The notes: generated from the sequence alone by a model not told the origin. Counted from the first letter of the stretch, positions 10,305 through 20,033 are shown. The stretch: DNA of 64,000 nt from Fibrivirga algicola (GCF_011742925.1 NZ_WAEL01000008.1:310001-374000), one strand, 5' to 3'. Translations and numbers: made by a program.

Positions 10305-10733
10305 ATGATTAACCTACGCCCTGCCCAGGAGACCGACCTTTCCTTTGTGTACACCTGCCTGTGCGATCTGGAGGAAACGGTGCTAAACCAGCCCTCGTTT
10401 GCGCAGATCTTTCTTGCCAACATCGCTGCCCCGGCCGTCAGGTACGTGGTAGCCGAAGCAGATGGCGCACCGGTTGGCTTTCTGAACTGCCATGTGCAGC
10501 ATCTGTTGCACCATGCCGGGCCGGTCGCTGAAATTCAGGAAATGTACGTCCTCCCCAACTGGCGCAGTCACGGCGTAGGCCAATTGCTGGTCGACCATAT
10601 CGTCGCGGTGGCCCGTCAGGAAGGCTGGATCAATCTGGAAGTAACCTCGAACCGCCGTCGCCTGCGTACCCACCAGTTCTACGAACGCGTAGGATTTACC
10701 AACACCCACGTGAAGCTGGTGATGCCGCTATGA
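10305..10733 (+). CDS. GNAT-family N-acetyltransferase
   Basis: A 142-residue acetyltransferase. It opens with INLRPAQETDLSFVY, the usual GNAT beta1-alpha1 start, has the beta4 strand IQEMYVLPNWR, and the acetyl-CoA pyrophosphate loop R-S-H-G-V-G-Q-L-L. The C-terminal HQFYERVGF motif is also standard. The frame is open further upstream, but starting at 10305 gives the normal family length and avoids reading through the terminator at 10257-10286. The acceptor is unknown. Confidence 0.88.
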   Translation: MINLRPAQETDLSFVYTCLCDLEETVLNQPSFAQIFLANIAAPAVRYVVAEADGAPVGFLNCHVQHLLHHAGPVAEIQEMYVLPNWRSHGVGQLLVDHIVAVARQEGWINLEVTSNRRRLRTHQFYERVGFTNTHVKLVMPL

Positions 10734-10751
10734 GCCGTCAGCAAGAGTCAC

Positions 10752-11288
10752 CTAGAAATCACCCAGTTCCTGCATCCGAACGCGTAAAGCGGGGCGCTCA
10801 CCGTCGGGCACAATGAAAATGAGGTCGCTGGTGACCGTTTCCCCGTTGCGTAGACTGTTACCGACACGTACCTGTACCGATGTGGTCAGTACTTTACCGT
10901 CGGGCCCTTTTGTGCTGGTGCTGTAGGGCACGAAAAACTCGCGGGCTTTCAGGGTGCCACTTTTTGAGGTTAGGCGCATACCCGTGGCGTTCACACAGTC
11001 AAATTCAGCCAGCAATTCCTGATACTGCAGCCCCGTGAAGGTTTGACGCGGCATCATGATCTTGCTACACCCGCTCCGATTGGTAACGTACAGCGTAACT
11101 TCATACCGGGCATAAGTTCCTTTACTGCCCACCTCCTTCTTACTCTCGTTGCGGATATTGTAGCCGTATTCAATACCATTCATCACCACCGGCTCGTTGG
11201 GTGGCACATCAGCTGACTGCTGGGCATGAGCGGTACGAAGTGAGGCCGTCAGGCAAAATAGTGTTAGGCAGGTAATGGTGTGTTTCAT
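10752..11288 (-). CDS. Small secreted protein of unknown function
   Basis: 178 residues with a clear signal peptide (about 1-22, cleaved after AHAQ). The mature part is beta-rich, with two Cys at about 94 and 117 (RSGCSK and EFDCVN) that could form a disulphide in the periplasm. I do not recognise a named domain. It lies 32 bp downstream of the large TonB-plug chimera on the same strand, so the two are likely co-transcribed and it may be an accessory of that envelope protein. Confidence 0.7.
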   Translation of the reverse strand: MKHTITCLTLFCLTASLRTAHAQQSADVPPNEPVVMNGIEYGYNIRNESKKEVGSKGTYARYEVTLYVTNRSGCSKIMMPRQTFTGLQYQELLAEFDCVNATGMRLTSKSGTLKAREFFVPYSTSTKGPDGKVLTTSVQVRVGNSLRNGETVTSDLIFIVPDGERPALRVRMQELGDF

Positions 11289-11320
11289 GCCAGCAAAACT
11301 AGAAAGCGCCCCAATGCACC

Positions 11321-14300
11321 TCAGCGGACGTTTATCAAGCGGTCGATCACTACCGGCCGACCATAAGTGGTGACGCCTTGAATACGCAATCGGATGGTTC
11401 GGGCCTGATCCGAGAGCGGAAAGGCTATTGTCGAAAAACCGGACAGGCTGGTGGCCAGCATTGGTTTCCAGTACAGCACATCGCGCCGATCCGGCTGGCT
11501 GGCGGTACTGTCAGCAGGAAGGGTATATCGGGGCGTATAAAACTGTCGATCGGTCTGAAGGCCATAGACCATCAGTTGGGGAGCCGCCTGCTCCGCCTCT
11601 TTCGACGTACCTGCCGGTCCTTTTTTAGAAAAGAAAGCAATGACGCCGGCCCCGCCTCGGGAACCGTAGATTGCCCCGCCCCCATTTTTAAGCACTTCGA
11701 TTCGTTCTACCTCGGTTACGTTCACCATAAGCAGCGCGGTACCGTTATCGTTCTCTGTCAGGGGCATCCCATCAACCAGGTAAAGCGGAGCCGTGTTGGC
11801 GCCAAACGTACTGGGGCCACGCACCGTAACCGAATAACCGCCCTGGCCATCGCGTCTACTGGCAACCTGTACGCCGGGCACACGACCCCGCAACATCTCA
11901 TAGGCATTGTTGAACGTTCGGGCGTTTTCATCGAAAATGACGGTGGCGTCGGGCGTGCCGTGCAGGCTCACTCGCCTTGCCTCCCGATCGTCGTCGAGCC
12001 GCCGGGTTTTCACCACTACTTCTTTTAGCTGCCGAACGTCCTGCATACGGTACCGGCTCAGATCGCTGGCCTGCCGTTGCTGTATAGCCGTAACAAAGGG
12101 CTGTAGAGGTGCCAGAGCCAACGTACCTACTGAATCGACGGACCCGAACTGATGGCCGGGTACGTCCAGCGTAACGCGGGTGTCGGCAATGGTTTTAAAA
12201 TCAGCGGTCATGGCCCGTACCGCTACTGTTGCGGTGTCGGTCAGGAAGAGGTTATCGACCAGGAAGTGGCCCTGTTTGTCGGTACGTGCCGTTCGGGCAA
12301 ACGCATTATCGGCATTCCCCGCAAACGTGAGCAGCAAATTGGCTTCGGGAAGCGGGCGGTTCTTCTTATTGAATACAGTTCCTTTCAACAACATGCCGGC
12401 CATGACTGGTGGCCGTTCGGTCGTTGGTTTATCCATAAGGTGCCAGCTTATTCGCCGCCAGCCCTGGGTCAGCAGCAGGTTATCCAACGCACGCCGTCTG
12501 GCTGGGTGAGCACTGATGAGGTACTCATTCGGATGCTCGACCCGACCGCGCAGTTCGCCGGTCAGCAACAGGTGCGTACGGATAGTGGCTTCCACGGAAT
12601 CGGCTGGCACTTGTTGCGCATCCGTCACTACTGCCGAGCCAATCATGGCCACCTGATCGCCGAATCCATCGGCCACACGGAGCGACAGCGTAACCGACTC
12701 GCGGAGCGCATAGATTGGTTTATTGGTCGTTACATCGGCAACGAGTGGCAAAAAACGATCGGGGATAAATACCAGCCGCTCAGCCTGCGGATGGCCCTGC
12801 GCGTCGAAGAGCGTTACCTGAGCCACGCCAACGGGTAGTTTTACGGCCGGAATAGCCAGCCTGGCCTTACCCTGTTGAAGGGTAACCTTCAGTTGCTGAA
12901 TTAGTTGCCCTCTGCTCTGAACCGTCAGGTATACCGGCTGAGTAGCCAGCGCTCCCGAGGCACGTACCTGAATGGCTAGTCTGGTGCTGTCGGTAACGAT
13001 GTCGGTGGCGAGCGTCAGACCGGTTGGGTCAACGGCTGGCAACGGAACCAGGGCCGAGTCACCTGCCCAACGTACCTGAGCCAGGTACGTCTGGTTGGCT
13101 TGCGGCACCAGGTCAACCCGCCCCAGGCCAAGCGTGTTCGTCTGGAAACGACCCACCTCACCGCCTTCTGCCGACAGAATTTGTCCTGAAACGGCTATAC
13201 CCCGCCCCCGCCGATCAACTGCCTTGATGCCCATCACTGTCGGCAAACCCGCCACCCACCGGCCACCTTCGGGCAGGAACTGCACATCGACCGGGCTAGT
13301 TGAACTACCCGGCCTGACGTCGGCACCCAGCGCCAGCCCATTGACGACAGTAATGGCACGCTCGAAGGCGGCCTGGACATTCTCCCGGTCGGCTTCGGTA
13401 TAGGCCCGCAACGTATACTGCCCGGTGGCCAGCGAATCGGACAGGCGAATACTACCCGATGTACGGCCCGCGCTGACACGTACCCACTGATGCGCCACCA
13501 GCCGGCCGCCGGGTGCAATCAATTCAACATGTAGGGGTAATTCTGCAGCCGTTACCGCCTGGTCGGCGGGTAAGCTGGTGGCAGGGTCAAGGGAATAGCC
13601 ACTGAACCAGAGCTGATCGCCGGTACCGTACAGGCCTTTGTCGGTGTGCAGAAACAGCGTTGGTGCCGTTCCTGTCTGGGCAGAACGCCAGTTGGCCGCC
13701 AGCGAATCGATGACCGCGTCGGGGGGCAGCACAACGCCCTGATCAGGCGTGGCCGTTGGCACGTTCTGTTTTTTAGCCGCAGGCTGCCAGTCGGCGGGTA
13801 GCAGCGTAGCCAGGCGGTCGGCGCTCAGGGCACCCCGCATCTCCATGCCGTTGGGGTGCACCACCCAGCCCTCGGTCGTTACGGTTGCGCCGCCTCGCGG
13901 CATGTACACCAGCGAATAGGCATACGGGAGGTCACGGTAAGGCGTAGCGGCGCGCTGCCGGGTGTAGAATACTTCCAGCGGCTTCTTGCTGTAAAAAATT
14001 CGTTCCGACGGCAGTTCAGCCGGGGTAAACAGGCTATCGGGTTGCGCCGCTTTGGTGGGTGGTTCCTTACCAAAGCGCGCAATCGGCACCGATATGTCGG
14101 CTGAAAGCACGTAGTTGGATTCAAACACCAGAAATCCTTCCTGCTCATACGTACCTGCCTGCAAACTTGCCAGCAGATGCCGCCCCGAGCCCAGATAGGC
14201 CCGTTGGCGGTTGCGTTCCCAGCGCTCGGTCTGCTCGGCGTTGGTTGCTTTCAGAGGCTCGAACCGGCTGACACCACCGTAATACGTAGCACCCCGAAAG

Positions 14301-14863
14301 CTGTCGAAATACAACAACTGGTAAACAAGCCGGTACCCTAACGCCGTGTTTTCAATCACCAGAGGCTCGGGGGACGTGGCCTGTAAGTGCCCTTCACTCA
14401 TCGACAGCGACACGACGCCTTCGTTAATAATTTGGCATTTTTCGGCCGTAGCGTTATCGCCGAGTAGTTCGCGCTTAAATTGTTTCAGCATCCGGTTGTA
14501 GGCCGCCGAACGCTTGGCGGTTACCGTCACGGCCTTGAGCCCGATAGCGTCCGGCTTGAGCAGGAAGTTAATCCGGCGATTTTTTACGTCACCGATCTTC
14601 AGCAGTTGCCGCACGGTTTCGTACCCCACCGCCGACGCCACCAGCTCTACCGTTCCCGAGGGCACGCCCGGCAATTGGTACTTCCCGTCGGCGTCGGCGG
14701 TTGTGCCCCGCGTCGATGCGTTTACGTACACGCTCGCAAACGGCACCGGCTGGTTGGTTTCTCCGTCGAACACGCGCCCTGTAACAGGCTGCGGCCCCTG
14801 CGCCCACGACAGCCCTACCAGCACAAACTGACTGATAAAAAGTAAGGCGAGTCGGCTGTGCAT
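11321..14863 (-). CDS. Barrel-less TonB-plug protein with CarboxypepD_reg and macroglobulin-like domains
   Basis: An 1180-residue exported protein. After a signal peptide (1-21, SWAQ) comes a carboxypeptidase-regulatory-like domain (about 27-115: VTGRVFDGET to INFLLKP). The middle contains an alpha-2-macroglobulin MG2-like segment starting LFLHTDKGLYGTGDQLWF near 408, then further Ig-like modules including KGTVFNKKNRPLPEANLLL. Near the C-terminus (about 965-1100) is a TonB-dependent-receptor plug: Y-E-M-L-R-G-R-V-P-G-V, APLYLVDG, then IEVLKNGGGAIYGSRGGAG. There are only about 80 residues after the plug, so the 22-strand barrel is absent. This architecture recurs in Bacteroidota, but its function is not established. 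It may bridge an outer-membrane receptor or bind peptides or proteases. Confidence 0.85.
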   Translation of the reverse strand: MHSRLALLFISQFVLVGLSWAQGPQPVTGRVFDGETNQPVPFASVYVNASTRGTTADADGKYQLPGVPSGTVELVASAVGYETVRQLLKIGDVKNRRINFLLKPDAIGLKAVTVTAKRSAAYNRMLKQFKRELLGDNATAEKCQIINEGVVSLSMSEGHLQATSPEPLVIENTALGYRLVYQLLYFDSFRGATYYGGVSRFEPLKATNAEQTERWERNRQRAYLGSGRHLLASLQAGTYEQEGFLVFESNYVLSADISVPIARFGKEPPTKAAQPDSLFTPAELPSERIFYSKKPLEVFYTRQRAATPYRDLPYAYSLVYMPRGGATVTTEGWVVHPNGMEMRGALSADRLATLLPADWQPAAKKQNVPTATPDQGVVLPPDAVIDSLAANWRSAQTGTAPTLFLHTDKGLYGTGDQLWFSGYSLDPATSLPADQAVTAAELPLHVELIAPGGRLVAHQWVRVSAGRTSGSIRLSDSLATGQYTLRAYTEADRENVQAAFERAITVVNGLALGADVRPGSSTSPVDVQFLPEGGRWVAGLPTVMGIKAVDRRGRGIAVSGQILSAEGGEVGRFQTNTLGLGRVDLVPQANQTYLAQVRWAGDSALVPLPAVDPTGLTLATDIVTDSTRLAIQVRASGALATQPVYLTVQSRGQLIQQLKVTLQQGKARLAIPAVKLPVGVAQVTLFDAQGHPQAERLVFIPDRFLPLVADVTTNKPIYALRESVTLSLRVADGFGDQVAMIGSAVVTDAQQVPADSVEATIRTHLLLTGELRGRVEHPNEYLISAHPARRRALDNLLLTQGWRRISWHLMDKPTTERPPVMAGMLLKGTVFNKKNRPLPEANLLLTFAGNADNAFARTARTDKQGHFLVDNLFLTDTATVAVRAMTADFKTIADTRVTLDVPGHQFGSVDSVGTLALAPLQPFVTAIQQRQASDLSRYRMQDVRQLKEVVVKTRRLDDDREARRVSLHGTPDATVIFDENARTFNNAYEMLRGRVPGVQVASRRDGQGGYSVTVRGPSTFGANTAPLYLVDGMPLTENDNGTALLMVNVTEVERIEVLKNGGGAIYGSRGGAGVIAFFSKKGPAGTSKEAEQAAPQLMVYGLQTDRQFYTPRYTLPADSTASQPDRRDVLYWKPMLATSLSGFSTIAFPLSDQARTIRLRIQGVTTYGRPVVIDRLINVR

Positions 14864-14912
14864 GGCAGGCTGAAGATGGATTGACAGTATGACAAATGGA
14901 CGTGATACGTAC

Positions 14913-15686
14913 CTAGGTGCTCAACCGGATTACACCACCGTCGAGGGCATAATCATTGCCGGTAATGAACCCTGCCTCGTCAGAACAGAGGTACAAGGCC
15001 AGCGCGGCCACTTCGGCTGGTGTGCCCATCCGGCCAATTGGCTGCGAGGCCGACAGGTTGGCAAACATCTCTTCTTCCCGACCGGGGTAGTTTTTCGCCA
15101 GAAACCCGTCGACAAACGGAGTATGCACCCGGGCTGGCGAAATACAGTTGCAGCGAATCTGATGGGCCAGGTAATCTTTCGCCACCGAGAGCGTCATGCT
15201 CAGCACGGCCCCTTTGCTCATGGAATACGCAAACCGGTCAGAGAGGCCAAGGGTAGCCGCGATCGACGACATATTCAGCACGACGCCTCCGCCATTCGCC
15301 TTCATATGAGGCAGTACTATATGCAGACAGTTATAAACGCCTTTCACGTTAACCGAAAAAATACGGTCGAAATCAGCTTCAGTTGTGCTTTCGGCGCTGC
15401 CAATATGCGCAATACCCGCATTGTTTACGAGGATATGAATAGGCCCTTCGGCCACCAGCCGATCAACAACGGCCTGCACGTCAGCCTGCGACGACACATC
15501 GACCTGATGCGCCTTTGCCTGCCCGCCAGCCACCCGAATTGAAGCAGCCGCCGTTTCAGCCGCCGCCAGATTCAACTCCAGCAGGTGCACGCTGGCACCC
15601 GCCTGCGCAAATGTTTCTGCAATGGCCAGCCCAATACCACTGGCCCCGCCCGTTATCAGAGCTGTTTTATTCGTCAATGAGAACAT
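14913..15686 (-). CDS. SDR oxidoreductase, probable 2-keto-3-deoxy-L-fuconate dehydrogenase type
   Basis: A 257-residue classical short-chain dehydrogenase. It has the TGGASGIG cofactor loop, NNAG, a catalytic Ser in NMSSIA, and Y-S-M-S-K as the YxxxK pair. The segment RCNCISPARVHTPFVDGF with NYPGREEEMF is what I associate with dehydrogenases of the L-fuconate/2-keto-3-deoxy-L-fuconate pathway. The start at 15686 (MFSLTNKTAL) is chosen because upstream codons run into the intergenic hairpin. Upstream in the same direction is a UxaA-type hydratase, which fits a sugar-acid degradation operon. The exact substrate is inference. Confidence 0.85.
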   Translation of the reverse strand: MFSLTNKTALITGGASGIGLAIAETFAQAGASVHLLELNLAAAETAAASIRVAGGQAKAHQVDVSSQADVQAVVDRLVAEGPIHILVNNAGIAHIGSAESTTEADFDRIFSVNVKGVYNCLHIVLPHMKANGGGVVLNMSSIAATLGLSDRFAYSMSKGAVLSMTLSVAKDYLAHQIRCNCISPARVHTPFVDGFLAKNYPGREEEMFANLSASQPIGRMGTPAEVAALALYLCSDEAGFITGNDYALDGGVIRLST

Positions 15687-15692
15687 AGATGG

Positions 15693-15774
15693 AGTTTGGT
15701 GTTTGTGGTTTGACGTTGCCGGTACAGTTGGATGGCGTGTTAGCAACGCAACGTCAAACCACAAACATCAAACT
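15693..15774. repeat. Long inverted repeat between UxaA-type gene and SDR gene
   Basis: Arms 15693-15719 and 15748-15774, 27 nt with a single mismatch, loop of 28 nt. It fills almost the whole space between the two minus-strand genes and could act as a processing or attenuation hairpin. Its 3' arm shares the 13-mer ACAAACATCAAAC and similar flanks with the hairpin region at 24831-24906, so these two look like members of one repeat family. Confidence 0.8.
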
Positions 15775-15778
15775 AGTT

Positions 15779-17446
15779 TTAGAGTGATACGCCCCGTTTC
15801 CAGGGAATGAAATCGTCTTGTCCGAGTTGTTCGGCTTTGGTCAGGTACGTGCCTGAAGCCAGTTCAACCAGCCAGTCGAGCAGGGCAGCGCCGTTTTGTT
15901 CAATCGTTTGCTGCCCATCAATGACCGGACCGCTGTCGAAGTCGATCACGTCGGGCATCCGGTTTTTCAGAATGGTATTGGTCGAAATCTTCACGACGGG
16001 GCAAATCGGGTTTCCCGTAGGTGTGCCCAGTCCAGTGGTGAACAGGATCAGGTTGGCACCCGACCCAGCCATGCCTGTCGTAGCCTCCACATCATTACCA
16101 GGCGTACACAGCAGGTTAAGCCCCGGCGCCGTGATGGGTTCAGTATAATCGAGCACATCCGATACAAACGCCAGTCCCCCTTTACGTGCCGCCCCGGCCG
16201 ACTTAATGGCATCGGTGATGAGGCCGTCTTTGATGTTTCCCGGCGACGGGTTCATGTCGAAGCCCGACCCGGCGGCTTCCGCCTGCGCGGCGTAGGTCTC
16301 CATCAGGTTCATGAATTTCTCGGCCCGCCGATCGTCCGGCATCCGGTCGATCAGGTTTTGCTCGGCCCCGCACAGTTCCGGAAATTCGGCCAGCACCGTG
16401 CGGCCACCCAACGTACCCAGCAGGTCGGACAGGTAGCCGATAGCCGGGTTGGCCGAGATGCCTGAAAATCCATCAGAGCCGCCGCATTTAAGACCAACAC
16501 ACAGTTGGCTCAGGGGCGCGGGCTGACGGTCTATCTTGTTGATCTCAATCAGGTGCAGAAACGTGTCTTTGATCGCCTGCGACATCAGTGCGTACTCGGT
16601 ACCGGCTTGCTGTTCGTACATCAGCAGGGGCTTTTTCCCCTGTGGGTTCTGCCGACGTACCTCGTTGGCAAGCATATCGGTTTGCAGGTGCTGGCAGCCC
16701 AGGCTCAGTACCGTAGCGCCCGCCACGTTTGGGTTATTGATATACCCGGCCAGCAATGAACACAGCGCCGCCGAGTCTTGCCGGGTACCGCCGCATCCCA
16801 TTTCGTGGGTCAGGAACTTGATTCCATCCACGTTGGCAAATGGACGACCAACCGACGCGTGGTGCAGGGTTTTATTCTGCTCGGGCGACACAAACGGCTC
16901 CATTTTTTTTATCACGTCCATCTGCCCGTGCTGATAGAGATGCAGCAGTTCACGTACCTGATCGCGGTATACGTCCGACTGGGCGTAGCCAAGTTCACGC
17001 TCGAATGCGTCTTTCAGGATCAGTACATTCCGGTTTTCGCAGAACACCAACGGAATGACCAGCCAGTAATTGCGCGTACCCACACGCCCGTCGGCGCGGT
17101 GATAGCCCATAAACGTGCGGTTAGCGAAGGCCGCCGCATCAGGTGCCTGGTAAGTATATGGCCGACGCTGGGCTAGTCCGTATGGATCGGCCTCGTGGCG
17201 CAGATTGAAGGTCGTAATGACCTCGCCCTGCTGAATTGGCTGTGTGGCGCGGCCTACCGTAACCCCGTACATGTAAACTGGTTCACCGGGCTGGCGCGCC
17301 TCAGTTACGAACTTATGTTTGGCCGAAACGCCATGGGGTACTGTATAGGTATGCCCTTCATAGGTGACCTCGGCTCCCGCCGGTATGTTGGTCAGGGCCA
17401 CTATGACGTTGTCGTCAGGGTGAATTTTAAGCAATGAGTCTGACAT
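15779..17446 (-). CDS. UxaA-family altronate dehydratase-like hydro-lyase
   Basis: A 555-residue protein of the altronate/galactarate dehydratase family. The N-terminal SAF domain (about 1-95) is followed by the large catalytic part beginning TFMGYHRADGRVGTRNYW. Conserved elements include HEMGCGGTRQD, SLGCQH and GLKCGGSDGFSGI, whose Cys/His residues are the expected metal ligands. UxaA enzymes dehydrate altronate-type sugar acids; in Bacteroidota, paralogues sit with SDRs in fuconate-type pathways, as here. The SDR gene lies 93 bp downstream, separated by a long hairpin. Substrate specificity cannot be assigned. Confidence 0.88.
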   Translation of the reverse strand: MSDSLLKIHPDDNVIVALTNIPAGAEVTYEGHTYTVPHGVSAKHKFVTEARQPGEPVYMYGVTVGRATQPIQQGEVITTFNLRHEADPYGLAQRRPYTYQAPDAAAFANRTFMGYHRADGRVGTRNYWLVIPLVFCENRNVLILKDAFERELGYAQSDVYRDQVRELLHLYQHGQMDVIKKMEPFVSPEQNKTLHHASVGRPFANVDGIKFLTHEMGCGGTRQDSAALCSLLAGYINNPNVAGATVLSLGCQHLQTDMLANEVRRQNPQGKKPLLMYEQQAGTEYALMSQAIKDTFLHLIEINKIDRQPAPLSQLCVGLKCGGSDGFSGISANPAIGYLSDLLGTLGGRTVLAEFPELCGAEQNLIDRMPDDRRAEKFMNLMETYAAQAEAAGSGFDMNPSPGNIKDGLITDAIKSAGAARKGGLAFVSDVLDYTEPITAPGLNLLCTPGNDVEATTGMAGSGANLILFTTGLGTPTGNPICPVVKISTNTILKNRMPDVIDFDSGPVIDGQQTIEQNGAALLDWLVELASGTYLTKAEQLGQDDFIPWKRGVSL

Positions 17447-17616
17447 GTATTGTTAGCTACTCGAACAATTAGTGAGTAAAAAAGTAGCCCCGCGAAGCTA
17501 TATACCCGTACCAGCATAAGCTAAAACTTTCTGGTTCTCTTTGTGATTCTTCGCTCCTTTTGCCAACATTTGATAATCCACAAGCTTTGCACTTTATCCG
17601 CGTTGCCGAATACCCT

Positions 17617-19278
17617 ATGCTGACCGCCAACATTCTAAACCTGTTCGATAAGTCGATTTATTACGGCACCATTCACCTCGATCGCGGCCGTGTGGCACAA
17701 ATCGATCGGCTTGGTCCCGAACGCGTTGGCGAACCCTATGTGCTTCCCGGCTTTGTGGATGCCCACGTCCATGTGGAGAGTTCGCTGCTGACCCCTACGC
17801 AGTTTGCCCGCCTGGCCGTTGTACACGGTACCGTTTCGACCGTATCAGACCCTCACGAGATTGGCAACGTGCTGGGTGTTGCCGGGGTAGAGTATATGCT
17901 TGATGATGCTGAACGTACCCCGTTCAAATTTTGCTTTGGTGCGCCCTCCTGCGTGCCAGCCACGCCCTTTGAAACGGCCGGGGCTACCATCAACGTAACC
18001 GATGTAAAAAACCTGCTCGGTCGGAAAGATATTGGCTACCTGGCCGAGATGATGAGTTTCCCCGGCGTGCTCAATGAAGACCCAGACGTAATGATGAAGA
18101 TCGCCTACGCCAAGGCCTTCAGCAAACCCATTGACGGCCACGCCCCCGGTCTGCGGGGCAACGACGCCCAACGCTACATCGACGCCGGTATTGAAACCGA
18201 CCACGAATGCACCACCTACGATGAAGGACTCGACAAGGCACGGCGCGGCATGAACATTCTGATTCGCGAAGGCAGCGCGGCCCGCAACTTCGACGCCCTG
18301 ATTCCCCTCGTCGACGAGTTTCCACAGCTTGTCATGTTTTGTTCCGACGATAAGCACCCCGATACCCTGGCCGAGGGGCACATCAATCAACTGGTTGTCC
18401 GGGCTATTCGGGCGGGGTATAACCAATGGAATGTATTGCGGGCTGCCTGTATCAACCCCGTATTGCACTATCGATTACCCGTAGGCCTGCTGCGCGAGGG
18501 GGACCCCGCCGATTATATCGTGGTCAGCGACCTCACCAACTTTGAGGTGCTCGACACCTTTATCAATGGCGAACTAGTGGCCAAAGACGGTAAGTCACTC
18601 CTGCCCGACCTGCGAAGTGAGCATGTCAACCAATTTAACTGTTCAAGTAAAGAACCCGCCGATTTCTGGTTGCAGGCCCACCGGCCTTACGGCCAGCTTC
18701 GGGTGATCGAAGCCATCGACGGGCAACTAATCACCAATGAGCTGCATCTGGAAGGACGGGTTGAAAAAGGTGCGTGGGTAGCCGACCCCAGCCGCGATCT
18801 GCTCAAGATTGTGGTCGTAAACCGCTATGCCGATGTGCCCATAGCCATTGGCTTTATCAAGAATTTTGGGCTGAAACAGGGTGCCATCGCGTCGTCTGTG
18901 GGGCATGATTCGCACAACATTACTGCCGTGGGCTGCGACGATGAGAGTCTAAGCCAGGCGGTCAATGCCGTTATTCGGGCGCGGGGTGGCTTGTCGGCCG
19001 TAGGCGTCATAGACCAGGAGGCCAGGCCACTTTACATTCGTAAGCTGCTGCCCCTGCCGGTGGCTGGCCTGATGACTGATGTAGATGGGTACGTAGTAGC
19101 CGGGCAGTATGCCGAACTGGATCAATTCGTAAAGAGCGATCTTGGTAGCACCCTTGCAGCTCCCTTTATGACCCTCAGTTTTATGGCATTACTGGTCATT
19201 CCCGCGCTTAAGCTCAGCGATAAAGGACTCTTCGACGGAAGCACTTTTCGATTCACCGGCTTGGAAGTTATTAAATGA
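17617..19278 (+). CDS. ade: Adenine deaminase
   Basis: Amidohydrolase converting adenine to hypoxanthine and ammonia in purine salvage. The 553 residues carry the metal-binding DAHVHVESS motif (HxH), SDPHEIGNV, the DGHAPGL His, and the C-terminal Ade-specific segment with SVGHDSHN and RGGLSAV. Length and order match the adenine deaminase (Ade) family rather than the adenosine-deaminase fold. The frame is open to 17560, but ATG at 17617 (MLTANILNLFDKSIY) fits the family N-terminus. It is transcribed divergently from the UxaA operon and has no co-directional purine gene nearby. Confidence 0.93.
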   Translation: MLTANILNLFDKSIYYGTIHLDRGRVAQIDRLGPERVGEPYVLPGFVDAHVHVESSLLTPTQFARLAVVHGTVSTVSDPHEIGNVLGVAGVEYMLDDAERTPFKFCFGAPSCVPATPFETAGATINVTDVKNLLGRKDIGYLAEMMSFPGVLNEDPDVMMKIAYAKAFSKPIDGHAPGLRGNDAQRYIDAGIETDHECTTYDEGLDKARRGMNILIREGSAARNFDALIPLVDEFPQLVMFCSDDKHPDTLAEGHINQLVVRAIRAGYNQWNVLRAACINPVLHYRLPVGLLREGDPADYIVVSDLTNFEVLDTFINGELVAKDGKSLLPDLRSEHVNQFNCSSKEPADFWLQAHRPYGQLRVIEAIDGQLITNELHLEGRVEKGAWVADPSRDLLKIVVVNRYADVPIAIGFIKNFGLKQGAIASSVGHDSHNITAVGCDDESLSQAVNAVIRARGGLSAVGVIDQEARPLYIRKLLPLPVAGLMTDVDGYVVAGQYAELDQFVKSDLGSTLAAPFMTLSFMALLVIPALKLSDKGLFDGSTFRFTGLEVIK

Positions 19279-19445
19279 TGATTTGTTGATTAGTTCACAA
19301 GTTACCAGGAGTAACAAAGGCTGTATTATTTTACCCAACATTAATACTTTTCTTACAGTTGCGCCATTTTGTTGGATTATGCCTATAATTATTAGGGAAA
19401 GATTAATAAGTTTACGGTAGTCCTCCTAACTAATCTACTAACCAT

Positions 19446-20033
19446 ATGGCTCGGCAGCGCACGTCTCCCAAAATTGATGAAGTTAAGTTGTGGGACGAAT
19501 TCCGGTCTGGCAACCAACCGGCTTTCGCAACACTGTATCAGGAGTACGTCAATGTTCTGTTTCATTACTGCAGCCACTTTTCGCAAGATCGTGCGCTGAT
19601 TAAGGACTGCATCCATGATTTGTTTGTGGAGCTATGGCGGCACCGGCAGAATATCGGACCAACTACTTCGGTTCGGTTTTACCTGATGGCGTCGATTAAA
19701 CGTAAATTGGTGCGGCACATCACTGCCGAGCAGAAGTTCTGTAACCCCGACGATCTTCGTCCGGGTGAAGGATTTACCGATAGTGACCGTTCGTATGAAA
19801 TGGCCCTGATTCAAAACGAGGAGGATACTCACCTAAACAGTTGCCTTGCCCGTGCCCTCGACCGCTTACCCCGTCGGCAACGTGAGGCCGTTTACCTGAA
19901 GTTCTACCAGAACATGGGCAATGAAGAAATATCGAAGCTGATGGATATTAATATTCAATCAGTATACAACCTGATTTTTGGCGCACTGGGTAACCTTAAA
20001 AAACACGTATCCATCGAGCGTTTCGCGATGTGA
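19446..20033 (+). CDS. ECF-subfamily RNA polymerase sigma factor
   Basis: 195 residues with sigma region 2 (about 18-85, LWDEFRSGNQPAFATLY to DLFVELW) and region 4 with a helix-turn-helix (about 135-190, ALDRLPRRQREAVYLKF to IQSVYNLIF). The IQSVYN-I helix is typical of sigma factors in Cytophagales. Most relatives are paired with a FecR-type anti-sigma gene, but none follows here, so the partner is elsewhere or the factor is regulated by expression. The upstream 160 bp are AT-rich and probably hold its promoter; a hairpin at 20078 ends the transcript. Confidence 0.92.
   Translation: MARQRTSPKIDEVKLWDEFRSGNQPAFATLYQEYVNVLFHYCSHFSQDRALIKDCIHDLFVELWRHRQNIGPTTSVRFYLMASIKRKLVRHITAEQKFCNPDDLRPGEGFTDSDRSYEMALIQNEEDTHLNSCLARALDRLPRRQREAVYLKFYQNMGNEEISKLMDINIQSVYNLIFGALGNLKKHVSIERFAM

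Noticed and set aside
12152-12838. 228-codon plus-strand frame inside the TonB-plug chimera
   Set aside because: Antisense to the macroglobulin-like region and without signal, motif or credible start.
14889-15542. 217-codon plus-strand frame antisense to the SDR gene
   Set aside because: Opposite to a fully conserved SDR; its composition is that of a shadow frame.
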